Position numbers and translations under genes: made by a program. Below the pieces are notes generated by a model. It was not told where the DNA came from. It made no database searches and saw nothing but the letters and a program-made list of their open reading frames with translations. A DNA stretch of 56,688 bases from Gymnopus androsaceus JB14 (taxonomy: Eukaryota; Basidiomycota; Agaricomycetes; Agaricales; Omphalotaceae), in contig ML769474.1 in NCBI GenBank assembly GCA_009733575.1, forward strand, positions 109,886 through 166,573. The letters are read 5' to 3'. Shown in pieces: positions 12,222 to 25,199 of the stretch (the stretch's first letter is position 1; every line of letters starts with the position of its first letter).

Positions 12222-12600
12222 TCAACTGTAGTGGTTGTTGGCATAGTTGTTAGAGGACATTCCTGGAATGCAATCTTGTTCTTCATTCGGAAAGTTGGAA
12301 TTTGGGTCATGTAGACGCTGCCAATCAAGAAGCAGATCGTCATAAAGCCGGGAACGAGTGACAACACATTTGGCGGCTATGGAGTGAGATTGACAAGTCA
12401 GAATGGGAACAGGGAAGACCTTTCTCATTGATAACGCCGCATTGCTTATCGTAGTCAACTGGGAGCTTGGAATGTCTTTCCTTGTCATCTCCTTCGATAT
12501 CAGCACTGCTACCAAAAATGATAGGTGGTAGAAGCTCCCCGCACTTGCCACACCTTTCATTGGGGGATGGCTGCTGGTATATCAACACCACATTCTGAAA
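12222..12600 (-). pseudogene. sgf73: SGF73/ataxin-7 SCA7-domain fragment with frameshift
   Basis: SGF73 anchors the deubiquitinase module of the SAGA complex in the nucleus; the SCA7 domain binds zinc and nucleosomes. The first frame reads ERCGKCGELLPP (a CxxC pair) and then DYDKQCGVINEKGLPCS, the start of the SCA7 domain. The rest (ILTCQSHSIAAK, then RSRLYDDLLLDWQR) lies in the next frame, so one base is gained or lost at about 12407-12412. The zinc ligands (Cys, Cys, Cys, His) are all present across the break. The frame ends soon after the domain at NNYANNHYS, so the C-terminal half is missing. An unannotated short intron at the break is possible but less likely. Confidence 0.8.
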
Positions 12601-12627
12601 CGCATCTGGGGTAAAGGTGATTTCTTC

Positions 12628-13059
12628 TCAAATATATCCTTCACAACTACAAGCGCATCGATATCCCATGACACTGTGACCAAGGTGGCGAGGTAGTTGA
12701 ATACTCTTGTTGTTAAAAATCAGATTGTCGTAGGTTTGTGATATGTGAGATAAAGACAACTCAGAGAAGCCAGAAGCATTCCAAATTATTTCACGTCGGG
12801 GAGGGTGTTTGGCGGACTGGGGCATGTTTGTGACAGGGGGGATTTCAGGATCATCAGCAGATTGCATTTGAGGTGCTGGCCTCCTGCTATTGGTAAATTC
12901 CTCCTTCATATGTTGGTCCATCTCATCCCCTTGGAGATACATGTCACAAAGAATTGCATGAGAGGCAAAATATTCTGAGCTTACCATGTACTGTGTGGTT
13001 GGCATTATTGAAGATCTACAGAGCAGAAGACATCTAATAAGTAATCCAACATTTGCCAT
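12628..13059 (-). CDS. Hypothetical protein, 143 codons
   Basis: An open frame with an ATG at 13059. It has a short hydrophobic N-terminus (VGLLIRCLLLC) followed by an acidic, Pro-rich segment (SADDPEIPPVTNMP). No family is recognised. It lies directly upstream, on the same strand, of the SCA7 fragment and could be its upstream exon or a separate remnant. Confidence 0.3.
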   Translation of the reverse strand: MANVGLLIRCLLLCRSSIMPTTQYMVSSEYFASHAILCDMYLQGDEMDQHMKEEFTNSRRPAPQMQSADDPEIPPVTNMPQSAKHPPRREIIWNASGFSELSLSHISQTYDNLIFNNKSIQLPRHLGHSVMGYRCACSCEGYI

Positions 13060-13281
13060 GACTCAATCTGACCTTTCTTATAAAAGAGTTACAAATCTCA
13101 ATGTCGGTGGCCCCCGATAACGGCTGTCTATTCAGAGTTGAAGGACCCGTGTTGGAACTTGAAGTAAACGACAGCCGGGTATGACCAGACTCATCCAAAA
13201 AAAACATCAAATCCCTGTTGGTATCAAATGGTCCAATGAGTACTAGAGCATTGACACTAACAACATCACTTACATCGATTC

Positions 13282-14240
13282 CTAGATCTGATAAGGGAAG
13301 GATTGTCTTGGAAATGTAGTCAAGCCCTGACTATGGCAAAGTTTAGTGAAAGGGTAGGCGAGTGAAAAACCACTCCGATTCACTGTAATTCCATATACCT
13401 GAAAGCCCTTGTCAGTGATTAAAGAAAACTCAAACAAAAACACCTTACCGCTTGCAATCCTATAAATGTGACTTCCATAGCTCCTTTTCTTAGCATTGAT
13501 GCAATTACTCGACAAGTATTGCTACTGCTCGCTATATGGTATGATAAAGTTAGAATGCCAAATAAACAAAGGGCAGCAAACGCACCTCCATCAAACACTA
13601 TATAGTGTGGGTCTGAAGAGTCAGCAGAAGTAGGCGATATACCAATGATATCAAGAGCATGGGCATTTCTGCCAGTAGAAGTTACTATAAGCAAAGACTT
13701 CAGCTTTGTGTATTATTGCCTTACACTAGTCGCCGAGAAAATTCTAAAGTTTTTTGCCACAACTGTAGCAAAGTCAGAATAAGAATGTCTGTAAGAAAAG
13801 GAGTGCAGGTCTTACCTTCCTGGCCTCAGAACCCTCAAAAACCTGAATCACCACATCAGATCCCTTTCGTTTTGCGCTGTTGAATCGCGACCCTTTTTGT
13901 GTATATATTACACTTAGGGTATGAAGTTCATGCCTCGGGATCTATGTTTACAATCAAAACTATGCATTGTGATAGAATTAGATATAAGGTGCCACTCACC
14001 ACACAAAATGCCGTGGAGGGAACGTCTTCTTGCTCGGCGTAAGCAGAACTTAAACACTCTAGTAGCAACTTCGATATGCTTACGGGTGAATCCATGCCCA
14101 GAACAAGCATAAAATTGACTATTGTGGATTGTAAAACCGTGCGACTGAGTGAAGAATGGAGCCCTGATGAGGGTATAGTAAACGACAACGAGTAAATTGT
14201 AAAATAATAGAGAAGCTCACTCTAGAAGGGTATTCCCGCC
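13282..14240 (-). pseudogene. Fragments of a membrane-type protein gene
   Basis: Several minus-strand open pieces seem to belong to one intron-rich gene: 14188-13990 (MDSPVSISKLLLECLSSAY, then a GTGAGT donor), 13694-13450 (GGAFAALCLFGILTLSYH, a likely membrane segment, then MEVTFIGLQA) and 13400-13282. Hydrophobic segments suggest a multi-pass membrane protein, but the family is not recognised. Part of its 5' region (14070-14230) recurs at 17998-18140, so it has been partly duplicated. Confidence 0.35.
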
Positions 14241-14499
14241 ACATCTAGACTTCTCCGTCCTTGCCTGCTGTATGCTTGCTCCATGAATGTCTTAACGCAC
14301 GGATACATCAATTAGCAGTGATTGAAGCATAACAATATGCAGTCCTTACTTGGAAATTCAGATTCGAAGACAGGAGAGTGCAGCCCCAATCCATCTTCAT
14401 TGAAACGAGGACCTTCCTCTGTCATAGACGAATACCTGGCACCAGAATCCTCTTCACCACCTAATACTGATCCTTCTCTCGGTGAGATGGACATTGGTG

Positions 14500-15290
14500 C
14501 GGTACCATCGTCTCTTTGTCATTTTTGACTTTGAGAGAAGGATGAAGGTAAAGGAGAGTAGCTTGACTGTCTTTCCTGGCCGTCTCCCTTGTCGGAACTT
14601 TAATTAATTACAGATAAGGCATTATTAGTCATTATAATGGCCATAATGGAAGCTGCCGTTATAATGCCACGTAATGAAACAGTCGCATTCCAAATATAGG
14701 CCTCAATTCGTAATGCTGGCTTCATTATAAGGGCTTCTAATGTTCACCTGTACCACTACTAACTACTATTCTTAACTAGTACTTCACTTTTACTTGTTAC
14801 TACTTTATACTACTTTATCTTACTTATTACTATTACTGTACTTGTTTTGCTATACTTTACTTATTACATATTATTTGTAGTTACATTGTTTTATTATTAG
14901 TGTTATACTGTACTTTGTTTCATTAGTGGCTCTAAAGGATTATGTAAGCAAATTAGTAATGTACTGGAAAATTTTATAGAAGTTTACTGACCGGTTCAAA
15001 TGGTTGACCTCTGGTAGCGCAAGCGCTAGAAGCTATAAGCTGGGCATAGTTACCACTAGGTAATGCCGCCATGTATATCTAAGAACCCTAGGTCTATAGG
15101 AGAGACAGTTTCTCGCCGGATATAGTAGTGGCTTGCACACAAGCAACCGTTTGCGGTCTCAGTCTAGTCCTTAAACATTACATGTAGGAGGAATAATGTA
15201 AGTAAAATGTAACGTGTAATGCAAGATCAAACCAGGAGACTATACTCTTCCATGCCGCCGCCCCAAGAGTCCAAGGGACAGACAAATCTT
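14500..15290. other. AT-rich stretch without genes
   Basis: No coding sequence is seen. 14600-14745 holds several ATTATAATGG / CATTATAA words in both orientations, resembling a decayed MITE, and related words occur at 17850-17920. 14755-14930 is a TACT/TTACT-rich low-complexity run. Confidence 0.4.
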
Positions 15291-15296
15291 ATTATA

Positions 15297-15701
15297 CATC
15301 AGAAAAAACTGTTTTGGGCCCAGGAGGATCTAAGGTCACCTAGTCCTCTTAGGCAACCTGAGGCATCCCAGTTGGCCCAGGAAAAAGGGTAAAACTTTGG
15401 ACACCTCAGGTATCCTAGTCATCCTAGGTGTCCTGGGAGATCCTGGGATGTCCTGGGGTATCCTGGGGCATCCTGAGGCATCCTGAGGCATCCTAGGATA
15501 AAAGTTCCATCCCAGGATGCCTCAGGATGCCCCAGGATGCCCCAGGACATCCCAGGATCTCCCAGGACACCTAGGATGACTAGGATACCTGAGGTGTCCA
15601 AAGTTTTACCCTTTTTCCTGGGCCAACTAGGATGCCTCAGGTTGCCTAAGAGGACTAGGTGAGCTTAGATCCTCCTGGGCCCAAAACAGTTTTTGCTGAT
15701 G
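15297..15701. mobile_element. 405-bp foldback (MITE-like) element
   Basis: A near-perfect inverted repeat over its whole length. The left end starts CATCAGAAAAAACTG and the right end, reverse-complemented, starts CATCAGCAAAAACTG. A TA dinucleotide flanks each end (15295-15296 and 15702-15703). The arms of about 200 bp meet around 15498-15508 and contain degenerate 10-bp units of the type CATCCTGAGG. There is no ORF. Full-length palindromy with a TA target site fits a non-autonomous element moved by a Tc1/mariner-type transposase; the mover is inferred. Confidence 0.8.
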
Positions 15702-15830
15702 TACCAAGGTGGGGTAGTGAACGAGTGGAAAGATCAGGGCAGCAAGGCCAAAGATTATTGGAAGGGGAGGGAAGATGATGGTTGGCCAGTATGCCAACTG
15801 AGGCGAAACAACAGTAGAGAGGCTAGGTGT

Positions 15831-17160
<1,330 letters not shown>

Positions 17161-18649
17161 CCCAACGGCCGCCAGGCTGGTTCCATGATACAGCATTGCC
17201 AATTTACTGCCGCTAATGAGATGCATGAATGGCGACACCATGCTAGTACGGTATCAGTGACAAGAGACATGAGGGACTTCCGCTTGGACACACTGCGACA
17301 ATGATTGAGGCCAGAGGAGTCTGTAGGCCAAAGACAAGGAGCTTGGGAACACTTCTCCAAGTTGCATCACTTGTATGACGGGTCAGCACTTCAGCGTTTG
17401 AGGAGATCGGAGCAAGATCGGTCTAAAGATGACATTAAACAATGAAACCATGACCAACAAGTTGGGTACACACCTTAAAATAACCTCACACAAGCAGCAG
17501 AACCTGTGAGCAAAAGCAGCAAGCGAACCAAATTACCTGTGCAAGTTAGAGAGTGTGAATCTTTATGGATGAGAGAAAGTATTCAAAGAAAGATGTCTTA
17601 TATCCAGACGCTAATATAATACGGCCAATTGTCACTGGTAAAGCCTGTAATCTGTAGTTAGCAATATGCAGGCATGAACAGCCAGTAACGCACATAATGT
17701 ATCCTTCCGCTAATATTATCAAAGCTAACAGAGCCTCAAATTCACCCTAAAGCCATTTTGGACCGCCCAGGTGCGTGCACGAGAGATAAAGAGACCGACG
17801 AGGAGAGAAGCGTTTTTGCGAGCGGAGAGCTGGGAGAGGCATCACGTTACCATGCCATTATAATGCTGTTCTAATGCCGTTATAACAGCCGGCCCATTAT
17901 AAGGGCAAAAATAAATCTCCGACATTCAATAACAGCACTCCCACTTCCCCGTTGCGGCTTTCGAGTTTCCACATGTAAGTAGCATTATAACACCAGGAGA
18001 AACATTGATATGCTTACGGTTGAATCCATAGCTTCTCCGTAGAGCGAAGAATGGAACTCTGATGAAGACGGTCAACGAATAAGACATAAAACAGTGGAAT
18101 GATAGAGAAACTCACTCTAGAATTGTGCAATACCCAACAACGAAACAATTAGAAGAATTGAGCAGAGCGTTTATGTATGACCTAGAAAACAGTTGAAGCT
18201 GAGTAGCGAAGAGGAGGTAGAAATGGAGACTAAAGCTGGCAATAACAACACTCTTTCTCATCAGCAAATGGGGGAAAAAACTTGCGAGCTTTCGGCGCTT
18301 GCAGAGGCTTTTCTACTTGCATGCAAGCTCGCAAGTAAAATTTTGATAACAATTATGGCTCATTCGAAACAAATTGTACTAGTAAATAATAAATATCAGT
18401 ATAAGAGTTATTTGTCTTCTTCATTGAAAGCGAGCAACTGATGTGTATGAAAGCATAAGTGTTTTATGCAGGAAAAGATGTGAGCGCATATGGGAAAAAT
18501 CCGACAGTTGCGGAAAAAACGGGTTGACTTGCGAGGTTGCGGACTTTCGGGCTTTTTGGGGTTGTGCAAGCTTGTACAACCGGCAAAAGTGCCTGAAAGT
18601 TTTTCCCCCCTTTTCCTGATGCTGGGGGCAGTGTGGGTAAGATATCAAT
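17161..18649. other. No intact gene; short repeats
   Basis: Nothing codes convincingly. The stretch holds ATTATAA-rich words (17850-17920), a partial copy of the 14070-14230 gene segment (17998-18140), and an inverted pair ACTTGCGAGCTT / AAGCTCGCAAGT near 18280-18340. It runs up to the Harbinger insertion. Confidence 0.4.
17998..18140 (-). repeat. Partial duplicate of the 14070-14230 gene segment
   Basis: Shared words on the forward strand include GATATGCTTACGG, TGAATCCATG, GAAGAATGGA and AGAAACTCACTCTAGAA, in the same order and spacing as at 14070-14230. It contains the same splice-donor-like positions and is too short and diverged to be a gene. Confidence 0.65.
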
Positions 18650-18724
18650 AGGGGGGCTCAATTCTAAGAAATAATAAAATAATAAAATAATGTTTCAAAG
18701 TCCGATGGCCCTGATACGTGCGAG
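18650..18724 (+). repeat. Left terminal inverted repeat of the Harbinger element
   Basis: 75 bases identical to the reverse complement of 21995-22069. It starts with A and six Gs and contains an AT-rich AATAAAATAATAAAATAATG tract. Confidence 0.95.
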
Positions 18725-18785
18725 TGATAATTGACAAGCATCGCGCTCAACACAATAACCGCCTGTGGGCTTCATAACTCCACTA

Positions 18786-20275
18786 ATGCCTAAAGGAACA
18801 CTCGAAAAACTTCAAGAGGAGTACATCGACGATGCTTCTCAACTTTTTATGGCTGCGGAACTCATAGAAGACACGAATAACACTACATATCATCCAGAAT
18901 TTGATAATGAGAACCCAGACATGACAGATCAATCCAGTCTGAACGAGTTTGGTGACGACGATGCAGCCACAATGCTTCGTGCACTTGGAGTAAGCTGGTT
19001 AGATGTGGCTCAGTCACTGAAAGGGGATGGGTCCCGAGGACCTTACTTTCAAGTCCCAAAGAGCAAGGACTTCTTTGAACTTGCTCTCAAAATGCCTGAT
19101 CGTGATTTTCGTTCAGTCTTTCGGTCTGTACATTTATCTACTACATGTCTTTTGGTCCTCAATATAATAAACCTGATATATGTGTAGAATCGGAAGGCAG
19201 ACGTTTGATAGTTTTGTTGAAATACTCCAACTCAATCCAATCTTTACATCCCATGGTCGGAAACCTCAACGTCATGTGCGATGGCAGTTGGGATGTTTCT
19301 TAATTTGCTATGGCCAACTAGGTAGCCCTGTTCATGATACGATGCTGAAAATGGGTGTAGGATATGGGACAGTTATTTTATACTGCCGTCGTGTAACTCG
19401 TGCTTTTCGCGAGCTACATGGGATGTTTGCAACTTGGCTCAATGAAGAAGAGTTGCAGGAGACAACCGATGCCATCTTTGCAAAGATCAGCTTCCCAAAT
19501 TGCGCAGGAAGTGGTGACGGAAGCTTGATTCATTCACTTCAACCATCATAGATGGGACCATCATATCTCAGTCGAAAGGGATTTTTTGCAGTATGTATGA
19601 TTGGATTTATAAACATTAAACTCAAATCTATCTTTACAGCTTGCGATTCAGGCCATTGTCAACCATGGGATTTGGTTCTCGTCTTGGGAGCTTGGATGGC
19701 CAGGAAGTGTAACTGACTCACGCATTTTCAAGAGCTCTCATTTTTGGCAGCATCGCAATCAATATCTGAAGGATGGCCAATATATCCTTGTGGATAAAGG
19801 TTATCCTTCCACTCCATATACTGTGCAACCATTCAGTTCCGGTGAGCTACAGAAGGCAACATCTCCAATTCATAAACGACGTATGAAAGATTTCAACTAC
19901 AAGCTGTCGAATCAGCGAATCACTGTCGAGCATGCATTTGGCTGTCTCAAGCTGCGCTTCCGCTCACTTCAATATATGGGCCTACATGAAAATGTGCAGG
20001 ATGTTTGGCGGGCCATTGATGCGATGATGATTTTTCATAACATGTGTCTTTACTACAAAGACCATCCAGATACATTGGAGGATTACACAGGAGAGCTAAA
20101 TGATGACGGAACTGGGGACTGGGATGCAGATATTCTGCCTGAAGTAACACAGGATGATGTTGGAGGTCCCGCAGATATTCCACATCACGAAACACCAAAC
20201 TGGTTAAAAAGAGAGGGATATAAACTACGTAACACTCTTCTAGATACTGTATGCCCCATCGAGAACTATCAATAG
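18786..20275 (+). pseudogene. Harbinger DDE transposase with one in-frame stop
   Basis: Catalyses cut-and-paste excision and insertion of the element. Exons 18786-19123, 19188-19590 and 19640-20275 give about 458 residues. An acidic N-terminus is followed by DRDFRSVFRIGRQTFDSFV, the family's helical region. The catalytic triad is visible: first Asp in GSGDGSLI, second Asp in ILVDKGYPS, Glu in RITVEHAFGCLKLRF; AIDAMMIFHNMC follows as in DDE_Tnp_4. The ATG at 18786 is used because the frame upstream has only a GTG. The TAG at 19549-19551 interrupts exon 2 between the first and second catalytic Asp; no intron removes it. Everything else reads through, so this is either a recent nonsense mutation or a base error. 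Confidence 0.9.
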
Positions 20276-20424
20276 ATACCTAGGTAAAAATAATTAAACG
20301 AAGTGAAGTATGATAAATCAAGAACGAAAATAGTATTGAGGAATCATTAAATAAAGCAAAGTATAGTGAATTTAGAGCAGTCAAACTCGTCTCGCTAAAC
20401 AAAATATAAGAGCTCCTGTGTCAC

Positions 20425-21859
20425 CTACACACCCAAAGCCCGTTCAAGATATTGCTCAATCACTTTATTTGCACTCTGCAAAGCAGTAAAACTATAGTTT
20501 TCAGGATTGTTAACAATGGACTCGGCCTTCACATACGCATCTGAAAGCCTTTTGAACTCCGCATCCTTCTCACGGAGCTTCAAAGTACCTTTATCAACCT
20601 CTACTTTCGCCTCAAAATACTGCGTAAGACCAGCAAGGCGGTCTTCCTTTGTTGCTGTACGTGCCCGCACATTACTATTTTGTGTACGAGACTTTGAGCC
20701 AGAACCCGAAGCCACCGCCACCGATGATGATGCAGTGCGTAATGACAATGCAGCTGGAAGGATTGGTTTGGTATCCTTGGAGCGACTCGGTGTAATAACG
20801 ACTATGTCGTCGCTGTCGTCTGCAGGAACCAATGGATCAAAGTCGGAGAGAGCATCCGCGGATGAGCGGACAACCTCACGCGCAATCTTGGGATTATCAT
20901 GGAATCTATTATCGGGACATTAGAAATGGCTTTAATGCAATAGAGCAGACATACCGATTGACAAAAAGATCATACCACTGATTTTTGACCCACATCTGGC
21001 ACACCTTCGCACTCAGACCTTCGATGTCACAGCCTTTGTTGTGCGAGTTGGCAAGGTGAGCAGTAACGGCATCTTCACTGTCCCAGTCATAATCATCAGC
21101 ATCCGCACCACGGCCAGTGAAATTCCGAAAGGCATAGAGCTTCTTGAAGGTAGAAAGAGCAGTTTCCCACTTGCTCTGAATCTGGGCAGCGCTTCGTCCG
21201 GGAAGGATATCTGCCTCAACAACCTATGTAAATAGAGGTAAGGAATGATAGCTTATAAAATAAAGCAAAAAAGGAAAACTCACCGAACGCCAAATTGTAT
21301 TTGATGCCACCTGTAGCTTTTCAAACCTCGCATCAGCATCCTCTCCGAGCATGTGCTCAAATAATGCACTCGTTTCTTCAATGGTCCAGTCCCTGGTCTG
21401 AGTCGTCTCCGTAGAAACAGGCTGACATGCAACAATTTGAGAACCCTCGGGTTTGACCTCTGGTTTAACTTTATTTTTTGATCCTTTTGGACGTCCTCGC
21501 GATTTGGTTTTAGGAGCAGGTGGAACCTCTGAAGCTGGAGGATTTGAAGGTGCTGGTTGGACAATGATAGCTGGTTTGGTTGTGGGTACGCAATGGGAGT
21601 GGGTCCTGGAGGCGATGTCAATGTATACATTGTTTAGCATGGGATGTTGTGGATAGAAATACTGAGGGGTAGCAGGATTGGAAGGAATGTGTTGGTCTGT
21701 GCTTCGAGCCTGCTTAGCACGAGGAGTGTAGGAAGCATTGGGAGAAGCTGCGCGCTTTTTAGATGGTGAATTGAGAGACGAGAGAGGAGGTCGAGTTTCA
21801 AGGATATCAGTGGCTGCAAGAATGACATCGAATCCGCTCTATAGCTTACGTTCAGACAT
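20425..21859 (-). CDS. Harbinger-associated Myb/SANT-like DNA-binding protein
   Basis: The second PIF/Harbinger protein; it binds the element ends and helps bring the transposase to the nucleus. Four exons (21850-21859, 21284-21813, 20955-21223, 20425-20905) splice into an intact 429-residue frame; the first exon is 10 bases and the first intron 36 bases. Order: a basic N-terminus (SPSKKRAASP), an AT-hook (SRGRPKGSKNK), a Myb/SANT-type domain starting RDWTIEETSALFEHML and continuing GRSAAQIQSKWETALSTFKK, an acidic linker, and a C-terminal coiled-coil-like helix (KVEVDKGTLKLREKDAEF). No defect was seen, in contrast to the partner transposase. Confidence 0.85.
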
Positions 21860-21994
21860 TATTCAAGAAGTATAATAACAAAACATACCATATTACAAGT
21901 ATTAGAGTAGGTATCAATCAAGGATTGGACTGTCGACACCCAGGATGCGTCGCGTTCAACAGAATCAACGAAAGAAGATACTTATCAGACGTTG

Positions 21995-22069
21995 CTCGCA
22001 CGTATCAGGGCCATCGGACTTTGAAACATTATTTTATTATTTTATTATTTCTTAGAATTGAGCCCCCCT
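21995..22069 (-). repeat. Right terminal inverted repeat of the Harbinger element
   Basis: Identical in reverse complement to 18650-18724; followed by the AAT duplication. Confidence 0.95.
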
Positions 22070-22139
22070 AATGATGGGACGGATTGAATTGAACAAGCTA
22101 TTTAAAAAAGTGGCGAGAGAGGGGTTTTGCCAGGACCCC

Positions 22140-22210
22140 GGCATTCCAGTCTACCAGGAAAAGTAACTAGTTAGATAGTCCAAAGTGTAACAATCCAGTA
22201 ACTAATATGA
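22140..22210 (+). repeat. Block shared by both satellite regions (copy 1)
   Basis: 22170-22210 matches 54296-54336 at about 39 of 41 positions (GATAGTCCAAAGTGTAACAA region). CATTCCAGTCTACCA just before it matches CATTCCAGGCTACCA at 54268-54282. In both places it lies beside a tandem array and is followed by a CTGGAATCCA word. Confidence 0.75.
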
Positions 22211-22274
22211 TCAAAATCCACAGGAAATCCAGGGCCCTGGAATCCATACGCCCTGCCTGGAATCCATATGGCTA

Positions 22275-24293
22275 GGACCTCTGGCACCCTTTGGATATGG
22301 ATTCCATGCATGTTGCATGGAATCCATGCACTAGTAAAAATAGTAGTGCATGGATTCCATACATGTCGCATGGAATCCATGCACTAGTAAAAATAGTAGT
22401 GTATGGATTCCATGCACTAGTGAAAATAGTAGTGTATGGATTCCATACATGTTGCATGGAATCCATGCACTGGTAAAAATAGTAGTGTATGGATTCCATA
22501 CGTGTTGCATGGAATCCATGCACTCGTATAAATAGTAGTGTATGGATTCCATACATGTCGCATGGAATCCATGCACTAGTAAAATAGTAGTGTATGGATT
22601 CCATACATGTTGCATGGAATCCATGCACTGGTAAAAATAGTAGTGTATGGATTCCATACCTGTTGCATGGAATCCATGCACTAGTAAAAATAGTAGTGTA
22701 TGGATTCCATACATGTCGCATGGAATCCATGCACTAGTAAAAATAGTAGTGTATGGATTCCATGCATGTCGCATGGAATCCATGCACTAGTAAAAATAGT
22801 GGTGTATGGATTCCATGCATGTTGCATGGAATCCATGCACTGGTAAAAATAGTAGTATATGGATTCCATGCATGTTGCATGGAATCCATGCACTGGTAAA
22901 AATAGTAGTGTATGGATTCCATGCACTAGTAAAAATAGTAGTGTATGGATTCCATACATGTTGCATGGAATCCATACACTAGTAAAAATAGTAGTGTATG
23001 GATTCCATACGTGTTGCATGGAATCCATGCACTGGTAAAAATAGTAGTGTATGGATTCCATACCTGTTGCATGGAATCCATGCACTAGTAAAAATAGTAG
23101 TGTATGGATTCCATACATGTCGCATGGAATCCATGCACTAGTAAAAATAGTAGTGTATGGATTCCATGCATGTCACATGGAATCCATGCACTAGTAAAAA
23201 TAGTGGTGTATGGATTCCATGCATGTCGCATGGAATCCATGCACTGGTAAAAATAGTAGTATATGGATTCCATGCATGTTGCATGGAATCCATGCACTGG
23301 TAAAAATAGTAGTGTATGGATTCCATACATGTTGCATGGAATCCATACACTAGTAAAAATAGTAGTGTATGGATTCCATACGTGTTGCATGGAATCCATG
23401 CACTAGTAAAAATAGTAGTGTATGGATTCCATGCACTAGTGAAAATAGTAGTGTATGGATTCCATACATGTTGCATGGAATCCATACACTAGTAAAAATA
23501 GTAGTGTATGGATTCCATACGTGTTGCATGGAATCCATGCACTAGTAAAAATAGTAGTGTATGGATTCCATGCACTAGTAAAAGTAGTGGTGTATGGATT
23601 CCATGCATGTCGCATGGAATCCATGCACTAGTAAAAATAGTGGTGTATGGATTCCATGCATGTTGCATGGAATCCATGCACCAGTAAAAATAGTAGTGTA
23701 TGGATTCCATGCACTAGTAAAAATAAATGGTGTATGGAATCCATGCACCAGTAAAAATAGTAGTGTATGGATTCCATGCACTAGTAAAAATAATGGTGTA
23801 TGGAATCCATGCACCAGTAAAAATAGTAGTGTATGGATTCCATGCATGTTGCATGGAATCCATGCACTAGTAAAAATAATGGTGTATGGATTCCATGCAC
23901 TGGTAAAAATGGTAGTGTATGGATTCCATGCATGTTGCATGGAATCCATGCACTAGTAAAAATAATGGTGTATGGATTCCATGCATGTCACATGGAATCC
24001 ATGCACTAGTAAAAATAGTAGTGTATGGATTCCATGCATGTTGCATGGAATCCATGCACTAGTAAAAATATAGTAGTGTATGGATTCCATGCATGTTGCA
24101 TGGAATCCATGAACTAGTAAAAATAGTAGTTTATGGATTCCATGCATGTTGCATGGAATCCATGCACTAGTAGAAATAGTAGTTTATGGATTCCATGCAT
24201 GTTGCATGGAATCCATGCACTAGTAAAAATAGTGGGTGTATGGATTCCATACATGTTGCATGGAATCCATGCACTAGTAAAAATAGTAGTGTA
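22275..24293. repeat. 53-bp minisatellite array (left outer arm)
   Basis: About 38 units, mostly 53 bp, with some 33-bp short forms. Each long unit contains a hairpin, TGGATTCCATGC then CATGGAATCCA, followed by CACTAGTAAAAATAGTA. The array is clean and regular. Several frames stay open through it because the unit lacks stops; these are not genes. The same unit recurs in inverted orientation at 26481-27735. Confidence 0.95.
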
Positions 24294-25199
24294 TGAGTGA
24301 TAGATAATTTATATAGGTACGTGAAGACGCCTTCGGATCCCGGAAATCATGACCGACTCCCTGCCAAAGTCAATCAATGTCCACTACCAATCATATGCAT
24401 ATGCCTCTCCGCTATCGATCCCTCTCTCCCCACCACTGATATTACCCAATGATGGTATCTTTACATAGCATTGGATAAGGATTGTCTTTGCCTATGTAAA
24501 GATAGCGTTTAAGGGTTAATAGCACAGATTTTGCGAAACATTGTGAAAGTACTAGTTAATATACTAATGTAGAGTTTACTGAGGGCTAAGACTTGGGTCG
24601 ACGGTTTGAATCCAAGGCTTGTTGCGAGGGCGCCTTCGGATATCATGACCAACTTACCGCACTCATGCCATCAGACAGTACATTCACCACCCCTCTCACG
24701 TCACCGGCCATGACATATTGTACATTCCCGCCTTCACCGCTCACTGTCCCCGCTTCCCCCGCCCATTATGACAATGGGGATATGTAGTTATCCTTTACTG
24801 TGTAAAATTTGATAAATAGCAACGTAGTCTGAATATAATGACCATTGAGTATTTGAACAGTCAAATGACCTGACTGCAGAGGTCATAGGATGCACAGTGT
24901 ACATGCTAAAAAAAAATTGACCGCCGCCATTATAAAGCACGGAAGGCATGCTAAAGATACCTATCTATGGTCTTGGCTCCGTGAAGGAAAACAATTCATT
25001 ACCGATTTGTTGGCCTCTAATTGGACCGTTCGAAGGACGTCCGGAAATGCGGTTCCGTGGGCGGCTTAGCTCGTACTCAGTTTGCTCGATAACGACGAGC
25101 TTGAGCCAGTCAGATGATTGGTGGATATGGGTCCCGGACCTTATCGGAACACATCTAGACAGTATAATTTTACAAATTTTGAATCCAGTAGATCATTAA
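24294..25199 (+). repeat. Left inner arm of the giant inverted repeat
   Basis: Matches the reverse complement of 25661-26480. Shared landmarks are GGTACGTGAAGA, CCTTCGGATC, AATCATATGCATATG, CTGATATTACCCAAT, CCCATTATGACAATGGGG, GACCTGACTGCA, ACATGCTAAAAAAAAA and CGTTCGAAG. The left arm carries an extra, internally duplicated part (about 24450-24740) relative to the right arm. There are no genes. Confidence 0.9.

Larger units (their letters stand above)
18650..22069. mobile_element. PIF/Harbinger DNA transposon, complete
   Basis: A 3420-bp element with identical 75-bp terminal inverted repeats (18650-18724 and 21995-22069) that begin AGGGGGGCTCAATTC. A 3-bp AAT duplication flanks it (18647-18649 and 22070-22072). 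It carries a DDE transposase gene on the plus strand and a Myb-like DNA-binding gene on the minus strand, converging in the middle. This two-gene plan is standard for PIF/Harbinger. Identical ends suggest recent insertion; the transposase has one in-frame stop. Confidence 0.95.

Noticed and set aside
22272..24147. Many long overlapping ORFs of the MDSMQHVWNPYTT type on both strands
   Set aside because: They are read-through of a stop-free 53-bp tandem unit in several frames; the unit length is not a multiple of three and no start, splice or domain evidence supports a protein.
24500..24615. B-box-like GGTTTGAATCC at about 24602 with a weak A-box-like word about 78 bases upstream
   Set aside because: Spacing and A box are poor and the rest does not match the SINE family; perhaps a relic, not supported as an element.
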